Origin: Citreicoccus inhibens
GTDB lineage: Bacteria > Myxococcota > Myxococcia > Myxococcales > Myxococcaceae
NCBI RefSeq assembly: GCF_019039035.1
Contig: NZ_JAHNZT010000016.1
Location: 106,504-170,503, forward strand
Reading direction: 5' to 3'
DNA length: 64,000 nucleotides
The first letter of the stretch is position 1. Each line of letters begins with the position of its first letter. The position numbers and the translations under genes are program-made. Under the pieces are notes generated by a model that did no database searches, had not been told where the DNA came from, and was given only the letters and a program-made list of their open reading frames with translations. Below are positions 46,149 to 53,988 of the stretch, one piece after another.

Positions 46149-48206
46149 ATGTTGCGCCGCGTGTTGAATTGGATGGGCTTGAAGAAGGGCCACGCCGCCG
46201 AGGAGCCTCTGTTGGAGGCCGACGAGCTGGCCCGGTGGTATGCGCGCCTCCCCCTCGAACAACGGCGGGAGCTCAGCCGTGAGCTGGCGAACCGGGTGCG
46301 TCCTGAACCGCCCCCTGGCTCACTTGACGCGCTGCCCGCGGTCGCGACAGGCCGCGTGGTATTCGAGCATGACGGCCCCACGGGCCCCATTCCCTTGCAC
46401 CACCTGAAGGTCGAGCTGTGGGACCGGGACTTCGGCACACCGGATGATTTCCTGGGCGAGGGTTTCACGGACGCGGAGGGGCGCTTCGCGGTTCGGTACG
46501 ACCCTGCCAGCGCGGGCGTGGGCGATCTCCCCGACCTGGAGCTGCGCCTCTTCGAGCCCCAGCACACGTTCGCGAAGAATGGCCGCGTGGTGGAGCACTG
46601 GCGGCGAATCGGAACGGAGCGGGGCCCGGACGACTTCGCCGGCCTGGAGTACGACTTCGGCACGCTGCGGCTGCCATACTGGGAATACGATCCCACCACG
46701 CCCCTGGCTCGACTGCTCGTGACGGAGGAGGGCACGCCGCCCACGGCCTACGCGCCGGGCCGCGCGCTCGCGATGGTCAAGGCCGTGGCGCCCATCGAGC
46801 TGGTCAAGCGACAGCACCTGCTCCAGAGCCGGCTGGGCAAGTCCCCCAGCCTCGAAGCCATCCAAGGGGACTACCCCGAATCCATGACGCGCCGATTGGA
46901 GCGCGAGTCTCCGGGCTCCACCCGCACGGATGCCTTCTTCGGAGAGCGCCTGCTCAACGGCATGTTCTCCACCCTCTTGGACGGAGACCCCGAGCTGCCC
47001 GGAGACGCGAGCGCCTTCCGTCTGTACTTCCCGTGGAATGCCTACGAGCAGGATGGCAGTCATTGCCTCCCGGACGTGGACATCCGTCTGCGATTGGAGG
47101 ACGGGCGGCTGCTCCCCACGCGCATCATCCTGGGGATGCGCGAGCCGGGGGCCACCGCGCCGGGCTCGCCGGTGACGCGGCGCACGTTCACGCCCCAGGA
47201 CGGCGCGGGCTGGGAAGCCGCCAAGCGGATGGCGCGCGTGAGCGCCACGCTGGACACGGAGCTGGGCAATCACCTGGGCCAATGTCACTTCAACGTCGAG
47301 CAGTACGCCATCGCCGCGCATCGCAACCTGCGGCTCAATCCCTTGCGGTGGCTCTTGCTCCCCCACCTGCGCGAGGTGGTGCTCATCAACCACTCCGCCA
47401 ACGGCTTTCTCATCGGCCCCACCGGCTACATCACCCGCGCCAGCGCGCTCACGCCGCGCGCGGTGGAGACGCGGCTCGTCCACCTGCTCGGCAGCTACGA
47501 CTGGAAGGGCTTCACGCCCAAGACGCCCGTCTGCGAGGGCCACCACTACGCCCACTGCGCTCACCTCTTCTGGCGACTCATCGGCGAGCACGTGGACGCC
47601 TTCTTCGCCGAGCATGGCGCACAGCTCGAGGCCCAGTGGCGCGAGGTGCGCCGCTTCTCGGACGACCTGGTCGCCCACTCCGCGCCCGCCTTCATCTGCC
47701 GCTACCTGCGCGCCACCGTTCCCGGCAAGCCCGCGCCCTGGTTCGCGCGCAGCGAGCGCATGGACCTGGACGCCAAGGCCGCCGAGCCGCCCCCGCGCGC
47801 GGTCAGCCCGGTGACGCACACGGACACGCCCCAGCCCGGAGAGATGGACGCGCTCCGGCAGTTGTGCTGCTACGTCATCTTCTTCGCCACCTTCCGCCAC
47901 GCGTGGGCCAACAACCTGCAATGGGAAGACGCCGGCGAGGTGCTCTACTCCTGCCTGGGGTTGCGCTGGGGCAAGGCCGGCGCGCTCTCCTCCGAGGCGG
48001 ACCTGGACGTGGCCCCACCCCCCGATGACGCCACGGAGATGCTGTGGATCTCCTGGATGCTGTCCAAGACACGCTACGGCTTCCTGCTGGCCAATGAGGA
48101 GGAGGACGTGCATCCGCGGTTCGTGGAGTTGCTGCGCGCCCATGCCAGCGACTTCGCCGCGCACGGCCTGGACATCCGCACGGTCAGCTCGCGCATCAAC
48201 ATCTGA
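46149..48206 (+). CDS. Lipoxygenase with N-terminal transthyretin-like domain
   Basis: 685 residues. The C-terminal catalytic region has the lipoxygenase iron-ligand pattern: His-x4-His in HLGQCH (residues about 374 and 379), then His-x3-Asn in FRHAWANN (about 584 and 588), and an Ile carboxy-terminus (SSRINI) as the last ligand. The block LRLNPLRWLLLPHLREV and the following IN also match the family. In place of the usual N-terminal PLAT/C2 domain, residues about 65-165 resemble a transthyretin-like beta domain (LKVELWDRDFGTPDDFLG, EGRFAVRYDP). No signal peptide. Expected reaction: dioxygenation of polyunsaturated fatty acids; substrate unknown. No clear Shine-Dalgarno precedes the ATG. It is transcribed away from the terpene operon. 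Confidence 0.88.
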   Translation: MLRRVLNWMGLKKGHAAEEPLLEADELARWYARLPLEQRRELSRELANRVRPEPPPGSLDALPAVATGRVVFEHDGPTGPIPLHHLKVELWDRDFGTPDDFLGEGFTDAEGRFAVRYDPASAGVGDLPDLELRLFEPQHTFAKNGRVVEHWRRIGTERGPDDFAGLEYDFGTLRLPYWEYDPTTPLARLLVTEEGTPPTAYAPGRALAMVKAVAPIELVKRQHLLQSRLGKSPSLEAIQGDYPESMTRRLERESPGSTRTDAFFGERLLNGMFSTLLDGDPELPGDASAFRLYFPWNAYEQDGSHCLPDVDIRLRLEDGRLLPTRIILGMREPGATAPGSPVTRRTFTPQDGAGWEAAKRMARVSATLDTELGNHLGQCHFNVEQYAIAAHRNLRLNPLRWLLLPHLREVVLINHSANGFLIGPTGYITRASALTPRAVETRLVHLLGSYDWKGFTPKTPVCEGHHYAHCAHLFWRLIGEHVDAFFAEHGAQLEAQWREVRRFSDDLVAHSAPAFICRYLRATVPGKPAPWFARSERMDLDAKAAEPPPRAVSPVTHTDTPQPGEMDALRQLCCYVIFFATFRHAWANNLQWEDAGEVLYSCLGLRWGKAGALSSEADLDVAPPPDDATEMLWISWMLSKTRYGFLLANEEEDVHPRFVELLRAHASDFAAHGLDIRTVSSRINI

Positions 48207-48218
48207 CGCCGCGGCGCG

Positions 48219-48236
48219 GTGTTGTCCATTCAACAC
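48219..48236. other. Small perfect inverted repeat after the lipoxygenase gene
   Basis: GTGTTG and CAACAC separated by six bases, 12 bases after the stop codon. A 6-bp stem with no following T-run makes it a weak terminator; it could also be an operator for the sigma gene 135 bases downstream. The rest of 48237-48370 shows one AT-rich patch (ACAATATTTAG) but no confident promoter. Confidence 0.3.
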
Positions 48237-48370
48237 TCGCCCGGCGAGCGCGTCAGGGGAGTCTGACAATATTTAGCGCGAAGACTCGCGATAGGGTCCG
48301 TTTGGCTTCGCGAGCGCGGGCCTGACGCCTTTCCCGTCGGCACTCGTCTTGGATTGAGGGGGAGCAGCCC

Positions 48371-48859
48371 ATGCAGGGCATGGAGTTGACCGACTTGTAC
48401 GGCCGCTTCGGCGCGTCCGTGTACCGGAGGGCGTTGCTCCTCCTCGGAAACGCCGAGGAGGCGCGCGACGTCACCCACGACGCCTTCGCCTCGATGGTGG
48501 AGCAATGGGGGCGCCTGCGAAGCCATCCCGCGAACCCTTCCCTCCTCCACCAGATGGCGACCTGTCTGGCCATTGATCGCCTGCGCCAACGCGGCCGGTG
48601 GCGAGATGGTCAGCCCTACACCGAGCCCTCGCATCCCGGGGACATGCGGCGCGCCGAGGCCGCCAAGGACCTCGCCCTGCTGCTGCACGGCGAATCTCCC
48701 CAAACCCTCTCCGCAGCCGTGCTCCACTTCGTGGACGGGCACAGCATCACCGAGGTCGCCACGCACCTGGGTCTGTCTTCCAAAACCGTCCGCCACCAAC
48801 TCCGACGCTTCGTGGACCGGGCCCGGAAGCGCAGCGTGCGCCTCGACGGCAAAACTTAA
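48371..48859 (+). CDS. ECF-type RNA polymerase sigma factor
   Basis: 162 residues. Region 2 is visible at about 5-75 (YRRALLLLGNAEEARDVTHDAF, ending LAIDRLRQRGR) and region 4 at about 105-155, with the helix-turn-helix GHSITEVATHLGLSSKTVRHQLRRF. The start ATG has GGGGGAG upstream. No anti-sigma factor gene is adjacent, unlike many ECF operons. The gene ends about 100 bases before a von Willebrand lipoprotein gene in the same direction, which may be a target. Trigger and regulon cannot be read from the sequence. Confidence 0.88.
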   Translation: MQGMELTDLYGRFGASVYRRALLLLGNAEEARDVTHDAFASMVEQWGRLRSHPANPSLLHQMATCLAIDRLRQRGRWRDGQPYTEPSHPGDMRRAEAAKDLALLLHGESPQTLSAAVLHFVDGHSITEVATHLGLSSKTVRHQLRRFVDRARKRSVRLDGKT

Positions 48860-48868
48860 CTAAGCTGA

Positions 48869-48880
48869 AATTCATGAATT
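48869..48880. promoter_or_regulatory. 12-bp perfect palindrome in AT-rich leader of the vWA lipoprotein gene
   Basis: AATTCATGAATT reads the same on both strands and sits in an AT-rich island between the sigma gene and the lipoprotein gene. AATAAT (48887-48892) nearby matches five of six bases of a -10 hexamer, though no good -35 is at 17 bases. It is a plausible operator or promoter element; function unproven. Confidence 0.35.
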
Positions 48881-48959
48881 GATAGAAATAATCTTCCCAT
48901 TGCTCGGGCCTCGGTCGATCCCTCCACCGCAGTCCACCCAGAGGTCCCGAGGAGTGCAC

Positions 48960-50564
48960 GTGAAAAGAACGCTGCTGCGGTTGGTGCTGTCCGTGCTCGC
49001 CGTTCCCATGTTTGCCGCCTGTGGCCCCGAGTCCGAGCAGGCGCTGACGCGCCCCGCCGCTCCTGACGTGGCGATGGAGGCCCAGGCGTTGGAGGCGCAG
49101 GCGTTGAACGCCGTGGCGCTCGCGGACGTGAGCCCCAAGGGGGAGCGCCCGCTCGTCCGGTTCATCCAGGCACCTGATGCGAAGGCCTCCGCGGATGGCG
49201 ACGTGAAGTCCGTGGGCCCGGAGCGCTACGGTCTCCTGCTCATCGATCGCTCGGGCTCGATGACGGCCATCCGGAGCGCCACGGGCAACAGCCGCTGCAA
49301 GGACGCGAAGAAGCAGTCCCTGATCGAGCTGGAGAAGATCTTCGATCCGACTGGTGGCAACCGCACCCGCGTCGCGGTGGTCAGCTTCGCGGGCTCGCTC
49401 GTCAGCAAGCTCACCGTCGGTTTCGTGGACAAGGCCACGGCCAAGGCCGCGTTGGAAGCGCTGGGGGACGAGACCTGCTCTGGCCTCACGCCCCTGGCGG
49501 ACGCCATGTGCTTCGCCATCGATTACGTTTCCAGCCAGGACGCGGGGAACTCCACCACGATGTACATCGCTACGGATGGCGAGGAGAACGCGAGCACCGG
49601 CGTCTGCAGTGGCACGTGGGGAGATCCGGTCACCGACCCCGCCTCGTGGCAGTACAAGGTCTACGCCAAGGCCACGTCGTCCCTGGTGAAGATGGACACG
49701 GCCTATTGGACGGGCTCGTCGGTCCTCACCCTCCTGCCCACGAATGACGCGCCGTCCGCCGCGGCGACCGGGTGCACCAGTGCCATCCTCTGCGAGGACA
49801 AGCTCTTCTCGTCGCTCGCCACCATCTCCGGGGGTGAGTATCGCCGGGCCAAGGACACGAACGCGGCCTATCCCTGCGCCGCGGGTGCCTGCCCGGCGCC
49901 CTTCGCGGGCACGCGAGGCAACCTCTTCGCCTTCAACGTGCAGGGCACCAGCGGCGGCACGGTCAACACTGCCAACACGTCCATCTACCTGCGCCAGGGC
50001 GAGACGCTCAACGTGGGCACGTGCGGCGTCAACGGCGCCACGGGCACGGGCGATACGACCATGCGCCTGTTCGCCCCGGGCGGCGCGCAGGTGGCCCTGA
50101 ACGATGACGGCTGCGGCCTGCTGTCGAAGATCACCTACGTCGCGCCCACGACGGGCACGTATCAGGTGCGCGTGGGTTGCTTCGCCAACAACCCCTGCGG
50201 CGGCACGGTGGCGTACACCATCGGCTCGTCGTTCACGTTCAACGTGAGCAACACCAATGGCGGCACCGCGAACACCGCCAACGCGAAGATCTACGTGCGG
50301 CCGGGCCAGCGCGTGCAGGTGGGCACCTGCGGCCTGACGGGCGCGAGCGGCACGGGCGACACCATCCTGCGCCTCTTCGATCCGGCCACGCCCCCCGCGC
50401 AGGTGGCGCTGAACGACGACGCCTGCGGAGGCAGCCTCTCCAACCTCGTCTACAACGTCGCCGACACCATCTGGGGCGACGCGGAGATTCGCGTCGGCTG
50501 CTACTCGACCACGGCGTGCAGCGGGACCGTGAGCTACGTCATCACGGACGTCGCGGCGCCGTGA
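48960..50564 (+). CDS. von Willebrand factor A lipoprotein with two C-terminal beta repeats
   Basis: The start is GTG 48960 with GAGGAG six bases upstream (534 residues); an upstream in-frame start is less likely because it would bury the signal peptide. KRTLLRLVLSVLAVPMFAAC is a signal with a lipobox-like FAAC, so surface or outer-membrane anchoring is expected. A vWA domain follows, with MIDAS residues in LIDRSGSM, LTPLAD and IATDGEEN. The end of the protein holds two related repeats of about 100 residues (each with NVGTCG or QVGTCG, GTGDT and ALNDD), resembling pre-peptidase C-terminal type beta domains rich in paired Cys. Likely an adhesion or cell-surface binding protein. Confidence 0.85.
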   Translation: MKRTLLRLVLSVLAVPMFAACGPESEQALTRPAAPDVAMEAQALEAQALNAVALADVSPKGERPLVRFIQAPDAKASADGDVKSVGPERYGLLLIDRSGSMTAIRSATGNSRCKDAKKQSLIELEKIFDPTGGNRTRVAVVSFAGSLVSKLTVGFVDKATAKAALEALGDETCSGLTPLADAMCFAIDYVSSQDAGNSTTMYIATDGEENASTGVCSGTWGDPVTDPASWQYKVYAKATSSLVKMDTAYWTGSSVLTLLPTNDAPSAAATGCTSAILCEDKLFSSLATISGGEYRRAKDTNAAYPCAAGACPAPFAGTRGNLFAFNVQGTSGGTVNTANTSIYLRQGETLNVGTCGVNGATGTGDTTMRLFAPGGAQVALNDDGCGLLSKITYVAPTTGTYQVRVGCFANNPCGGTVAYTIGSSFTFNVSNTNGGTANTANAKIYVRPGQRVQVGTCGLTGASGTGDTILRLFDPATPPAQVALNDDACGGSLSNLVYNVADTIWGDAEIRVGCYSTTACSGTVSYVITDVAAP

Positions 50565-50593
50565 TGCGGGCCTGATGACTCCCGCCCGGGATG

Positions 50594-50750
50594 CGCCGGT
50601 CCTTCTCTGGAACCGGTTCGTCCCGGGCGTGGAGGGTTTCGTCACATCCCGCGCCTCGTGCACCTCCGCCCCGGTATCCCTGCCGACGACTCGGGAGGCG
50701 GCGCTCACGCGCGGCCCCGAGACGTCGTGCGCATGTCGCGCGCTCGCAGG
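50594..50750. repeat. Two-block non-coding element, copy 1 (upstream of the beta-propeller lipoprotein)
   Basis: The first block (from 50594, CGCCGGTCC...TGGAA..GGTTC) and second block (50713-50750, GGCCCCGAGAC..CGTGCGC.TGTCGCGCG) recur in the same order at 52661-52802. Here the element ends 10 bases before the lipoprotein start, so it forms that gene's leader. It may be a promoter region or a remnant of a duplicated locus. Confidence 0.5.
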
Positions 50751-50760
50751 GAGCGACACC

Positions 50761-52611
50761 ATGATGCAGTGGAAGGCCATGCAGCGGCGCATGTGGACCG
50801 GGGTCCTCGCCCTGGGCCTGCTCGCCGGCTGCCAGGGAGAGAATCTCCCTGACTCCCAGGCGGAAACGTCTGGCTCTCAATCGCAGGCACTGACCTGCAC
50901 CAACCTCATCCCGGTGATGACCTCCGCGACGACTCCGTCCGGCATCGCCAGCGCCTCCGGCAGCTTCAACTCGACCTACGACGCCTGGAAGGCCTTCGAC
51001 GGCAATTATTCCTTCTGGCTCTCCCCACAAGGGCAGACGCCCGCCTGGCTCGCCTACCAGTTCACCGACGGCGCCAGGACCGTGCGCCGGTACGCAATCA
51101 CCTACTCCAACGGCGACCTCGTCACTCGCGCCCCCAAGGACTGGACGCTGGAGGGGTGGACCGGCTCGGCCTGGGTGGTGGTGGACACGCGCACCAACCA
51201 GACGGGCTGGCCCAGCGCACAGGCCCAGCGCCGGGAGTTCGACGTGGCCACGCCGGGCAGCTTCGTGAAGTACCGGCTGAACGTCACGGATGACAACGAC
51301 CCCCGCACGGGCAACGTGGTCGTCTCCATCGGGGCACTCGAGCTGATGAGCTGCGAGGAGCCCGTCACCGTCTGGACGAGGACGTCAGGAGGAGCCCACG
51401 GCGAGCCCCTGGCCTATGGCATCGCAGGGACACCTGCCGGACGCACCTACCTCACGGGCTTCACCAATGTGGGACTGGAGGGCACGCCCACCGCGACTGG
51501 CCCCACCGATGGGTTCATCATCGCGCGGGACTCAAGCGGGACCGTCCTCTGGTCCAGGCAGTTCGGCTCGCCCACGTCACAGGTGTGGCCGTACGCCATC
51601 GCGACGACCAAGACCTCCGGTCAGGTGCTCGCCGCGGGCGCGATGCATGGTCCGTTGGATGGCGCCCCTCAGATGGGAAGCTATGAGTCGTTCCTCACGA
51701 AGTACAGCGACACCGGCGTGCGCCAGTGGACCCGCCTGCTGGGCACGACGAGCGGTGACACGGGCGCCTATGGCGTGGCCGTGGATGGCGTGGACAACGC
51801 ATTCCTCGCGGGCAGCACCTGGGGCAGCCTGGACGGCAACACGCGCATCGGGTTGCACGACGCGTTCGTGAGCAAGTACGACAGCGCGGGCAATCGCCTG
51901 TGGACGCGGACGGTCGGCGCGACGGATGCGCGAACCGAAGCCCGGAGGGCCAGCACCGACAGCTCGGGCAATGTCTTTATCTCGGGCTGGACGACCGGCG
52001 CGCTGGACGGCAACTCGAAGACAGGCCCCAGCGACGCCTTCGTCACCAAGTTCGATACCAACGGGGTGAAGCAGTGGACCCGTCAAACAGGGACGACATC
52101 GGGCGGCGCGACGGCCTGGGACACCACCACCGATGCGAGTGGGAACATCTATCTCACGGGTAGCAGCATGGGCGGGATGGATGGCGTTCCCCTTCCTGTG
52201 AACCCGGACCGAAACGTCGCCTTTGTCGCGAAGTACTCGCCCGCCGGCGTCAAGCTGTGGGTCTGGGAGCTGAAGTCAGGCTCGGCCTCCGCCGCGACGG
52301 GAATCTTCGCCAGCGCGGACGGCATCTACGTGAGCGGTGGAGGGGTCGCGGACGTGGCGCGGCCCGATGACACCAGCGGCGGCAGGATCCACAACTTCGT
52401 CGCCAAGCTCGACTTCAACGCCAGCTTGAAGTGGGTGGTGCAGCAGCCTCCGCCCACCATCAACGGAGCATTCACCGACATCCAGCCCTACGGCCTCACG
52501 GTCGACGCAGCGGGCAGCCCTTATCTGGGCGGCTTCCTGTATGGCGACTTTGACGGAAACACGCTCAAGGGCCGCCCCGACGCGTTCGTGACGAAGCTTT
52601 CCCCCCGGTAG
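50761..52611 (+). CDS. Lipoprotein with discoidin-like domain and SBBP beta-propeller repeats
   Basis: 616 residues from ATG 50761 (a second ATG follows directly); GGGAG is eight bases upstream. The signal RRMWTGVLALGLLAGC has a good lipobox LAGC. Residues about 45-195 look like an F5/8 type C (discoidin) carbohydrate-binding fold (AWKAFDGNYSFWLSP, DWTLEGWTGSAWVVVDTR). From about 205 to the end, roughly seven repeats of about 50 residues carry the SBBP signature (for example GWTTGALDGNSKTGPSDAF, VTKFDTNG, QWTRQ), predicted to form a beta-propeller. Such proteins are common in myxobacteria and are presumed surface-exposed binding proteins; no enzyme motif is seen. Confidence 0.85.
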   Translation: MMQWKAMQRRMWTGVLALGLLAGCQGENLPDSQAETSGSQSQALTCTNLIPVMTSATTPSGIASASGSFNSTYDAWKAFDGNYSFWLSPQGQTPAWLAYQFTDGARTVRRYAITYSNGDLVTRAPKDWTLEGWTGSAWVVVDTRTNQTGWPSAQAQRREFDVATPGSFVKYRLNVTDDNDPRTGNVVVSIGALELMSCEEPVTVWTRTSGGAHGEPLAYGIAGTPAGRTYLTGFTNVGLEGTPTATGPTDGFIIARDSSGTVLWSRQFGSPTSQVWPYAIATTKTSGQVLAAGAMHGPLDGAPQMGSYESFLTKYSDTGVRQWTRLLGTTSGDTGAYGVAVDGVDNAFLAGSTWGSLDGNTRIGLHDAFVSKYDSAGNRLWTRTVGATDARTEARRASTDSSGNVFISGWTTGALDGNSKTGPSDAFVTKFDTNGVKQWTRQTGTTSGGATAWDTTTDASGNIYLTGSSMGGMDGVPLPVNPDRNVAFVAKYSPAGVKLWVWELKSGSASAATGIFASADGIYVSGGGVADVARPDDTSGGRIHNFVAKLDFNASLKWVVQQPPPTINGAFTDIQPYGLTVDAAGSPYLGGFLYGDFDGNTLKGRPDAFVTKLSPR

Positions 52612-52936
52612 TCGCGAGATCAGACGGCACATTTCGGGTGGAGGTGTGCCGCCTGTTTCACGCCGGTCCCGGCTTGGAATGGGTTCATCACAGACCAACC
52701 CCTGAGCTTCTTCCCCATCGTCGAAACCTCTGGCCGCGGCTCGGGTCCCGGCGTTCGCGCTGGGCCCCGAGACAGCGTGCGCCTGTCGCGCGCGCTCGCA
52801 GGCATTGACCTGCCCCCACCACCTCACGACTCCTCCTGGCTGTCTCCTCAAGAGAGGCAGCGACGAGCACGTCGCCTTCTGGTCGTGGCCAGTGGCGTCG
52901 GCGCGCGATCCCTCGAGGTCGATGAGCCAGCACGCC
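52612..52936. other. 325-base intergenic region containing copy 2 of the two-block element
   Basis: No convincing gene. At 52661-52802 the two blocks found upstream of the preceding lipoprotein recur (CGCCGGTCC..., then GGCCCCGAGAC.. from 52763), with 17 bases fewer between them. Nothing that looks like a lipoprotein start follows, so this may be the leader of a gene since lost, or an independent element. The region separates two convergent genes. Confidence 0.5.
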
Positions 52937-53854
52937 CTAGGAAAGCACCACGCAGCCGCGCTCCCGGAGCCCGGGGGGAGGGGCCAGCCCCGTCCAACGC
53001 AGGTCCAGCTTCTCGAGGGCGGGCAGCTCGGCCAGCCCGGGCGGCAGGCGCTGGAGTGGATTGGCGCGCAAGTCGAGGCAACGAAGCCGAGGCAGTCGTG
53101 CCATGGCGTCGGGAAGCGCGGTGAGGCGATTCTCCCGCAGGTCGAGGTGGCGAAGCTCGCTCAGCTCGCCGATTGCCTCGGGGAGCGCGGTCAGGGGGTT
53201 GCCGCGCAGGTGCAGCTCACGAAGGGACGCGAGCCCTCCAATGGCCGCGGGGAGTTCCTTGAGCCCCGCATGGAGCAGGCGCAGCTCAATGAGGCTGCGC
53301 ATCCGTCCAATGGCCTCCGGCAGTTGGGTCAACGGATTCTCACCGGCATTCAGGTACGTCAACGCGGTGAGTTCGCCGAGCGAATCGGGAAGCTGGGTGA
53401 GGCGGTTCTCATGGACGTAGAGGACCTCGAGCTCGCGCAGCGCGCCAATGCTGTCCGGCAACGCGTTGATCCGATTGTGCCCCAGGTCCAGTGTCTTCAG
53501 ACGAGTGAAGCCCCCAATGGCCTCGGGCAGGACCTCCAGGCCGATCTCGTGAAGGAAGAGTCGGTCGAACTCCGCGAACTGCGTTGCGGCGGCCTCCAAC
53601 AGGCTCGGTTCACGCGCGACGGCATCTCGCAAGGCGGCGAGGGTCTTGTCGCGGTGGCCTTGACGCTCATGAAGAAGTGCCAACCTGAAATGCAGGGCAG
53701 CACGCTCCGGGCGCTCACGAAGGCCCTGCTCCACCAGCGCCTGCGCCCGCTCCGGCTCGAGAGCGAGAAGCGCGTGGAGGGATAGGAGGTCCGCTTCGTG
53801 GGCCTGCTCCGGGTGCTTCGCGACAAGGACTTGCAGTGACGGGTCATCGGACAT
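52937..53854 (-). CDS. Leucine-rich-repeat protein with N-terminal TPR-like helices
   Basis: 305 residues from ATG 53854; an open frame extends further upstream but overlaps the protease gene out of frame and is not coding-like. Residues 1-110 are helical with a TPR-like stretch (HFRLALLHERQGHRDKTLAALRD compressed to motif LALLHERQGHRDKTLAAL). From about 115 to the end, about eight to nine repeats of 23 residues follow the plan LxxLxLxxNxLxxLPxxIGxL (e.g. LKTLDLGHNRINALPDSIG, LRELHLRGNPLTALPEAIG). No signal peptide, so cytosolic. A protein-interaction role is expected; no catalytic domain such as a Ras-like GTPase is attached. Confidence 0.85.
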   Translation of the reverse strand: MSDDPSLQVLVAKHPEQAHEADLLSLHALLALEPERAQALVEQGLRERPERAALHFRLALLHERQGHRDKTLAALRDAVAREPSLLEAAATQFAEFDRLFLHEIGLEVLPEAIGGFTRLKTLDLGHNRINALPDSIGALRELEVLYVHENRLTQLPDSLGELTALTYLNAGENPLTQLPEAIGRMRSLIELRLLHAGLKELPAAIGGLASLRELHLRGNPLTALPEAIGELSELRHLDLRENRLTALPDAMARLPRLRCLDLRANPLQRLPPGLAELPALEKLDLRWTGLAPPPGLRERGCVVLS

Positions 53855-53988
53855 GGGGCGCCTGGGCTGTTGACGCGGATTACTAGGGGCCGGCCCTGCT
53901 CGATGCAACCCGGGATCGCCCCACGTCGTGACGTCGGACGACGCACGGCACGGCGCGGTGCGCCGTCCAGCGAGTCCTCGCGGCTGCA

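Noticed and set aside
46320..48269. Leftward 649-codon frame antisense to the lipoxygenase gene
   Set aside because: The opposite strand carries complete lipoxygenase iron-ligand motifs; this frame has no recognisable features.
48747..50792. Leftward 681-codon frame antisense to the vWA lipoprotein
   Set aside because: The opposite strand has a signal peptide, MIDAS motif and repeats; this is a shadow frame.
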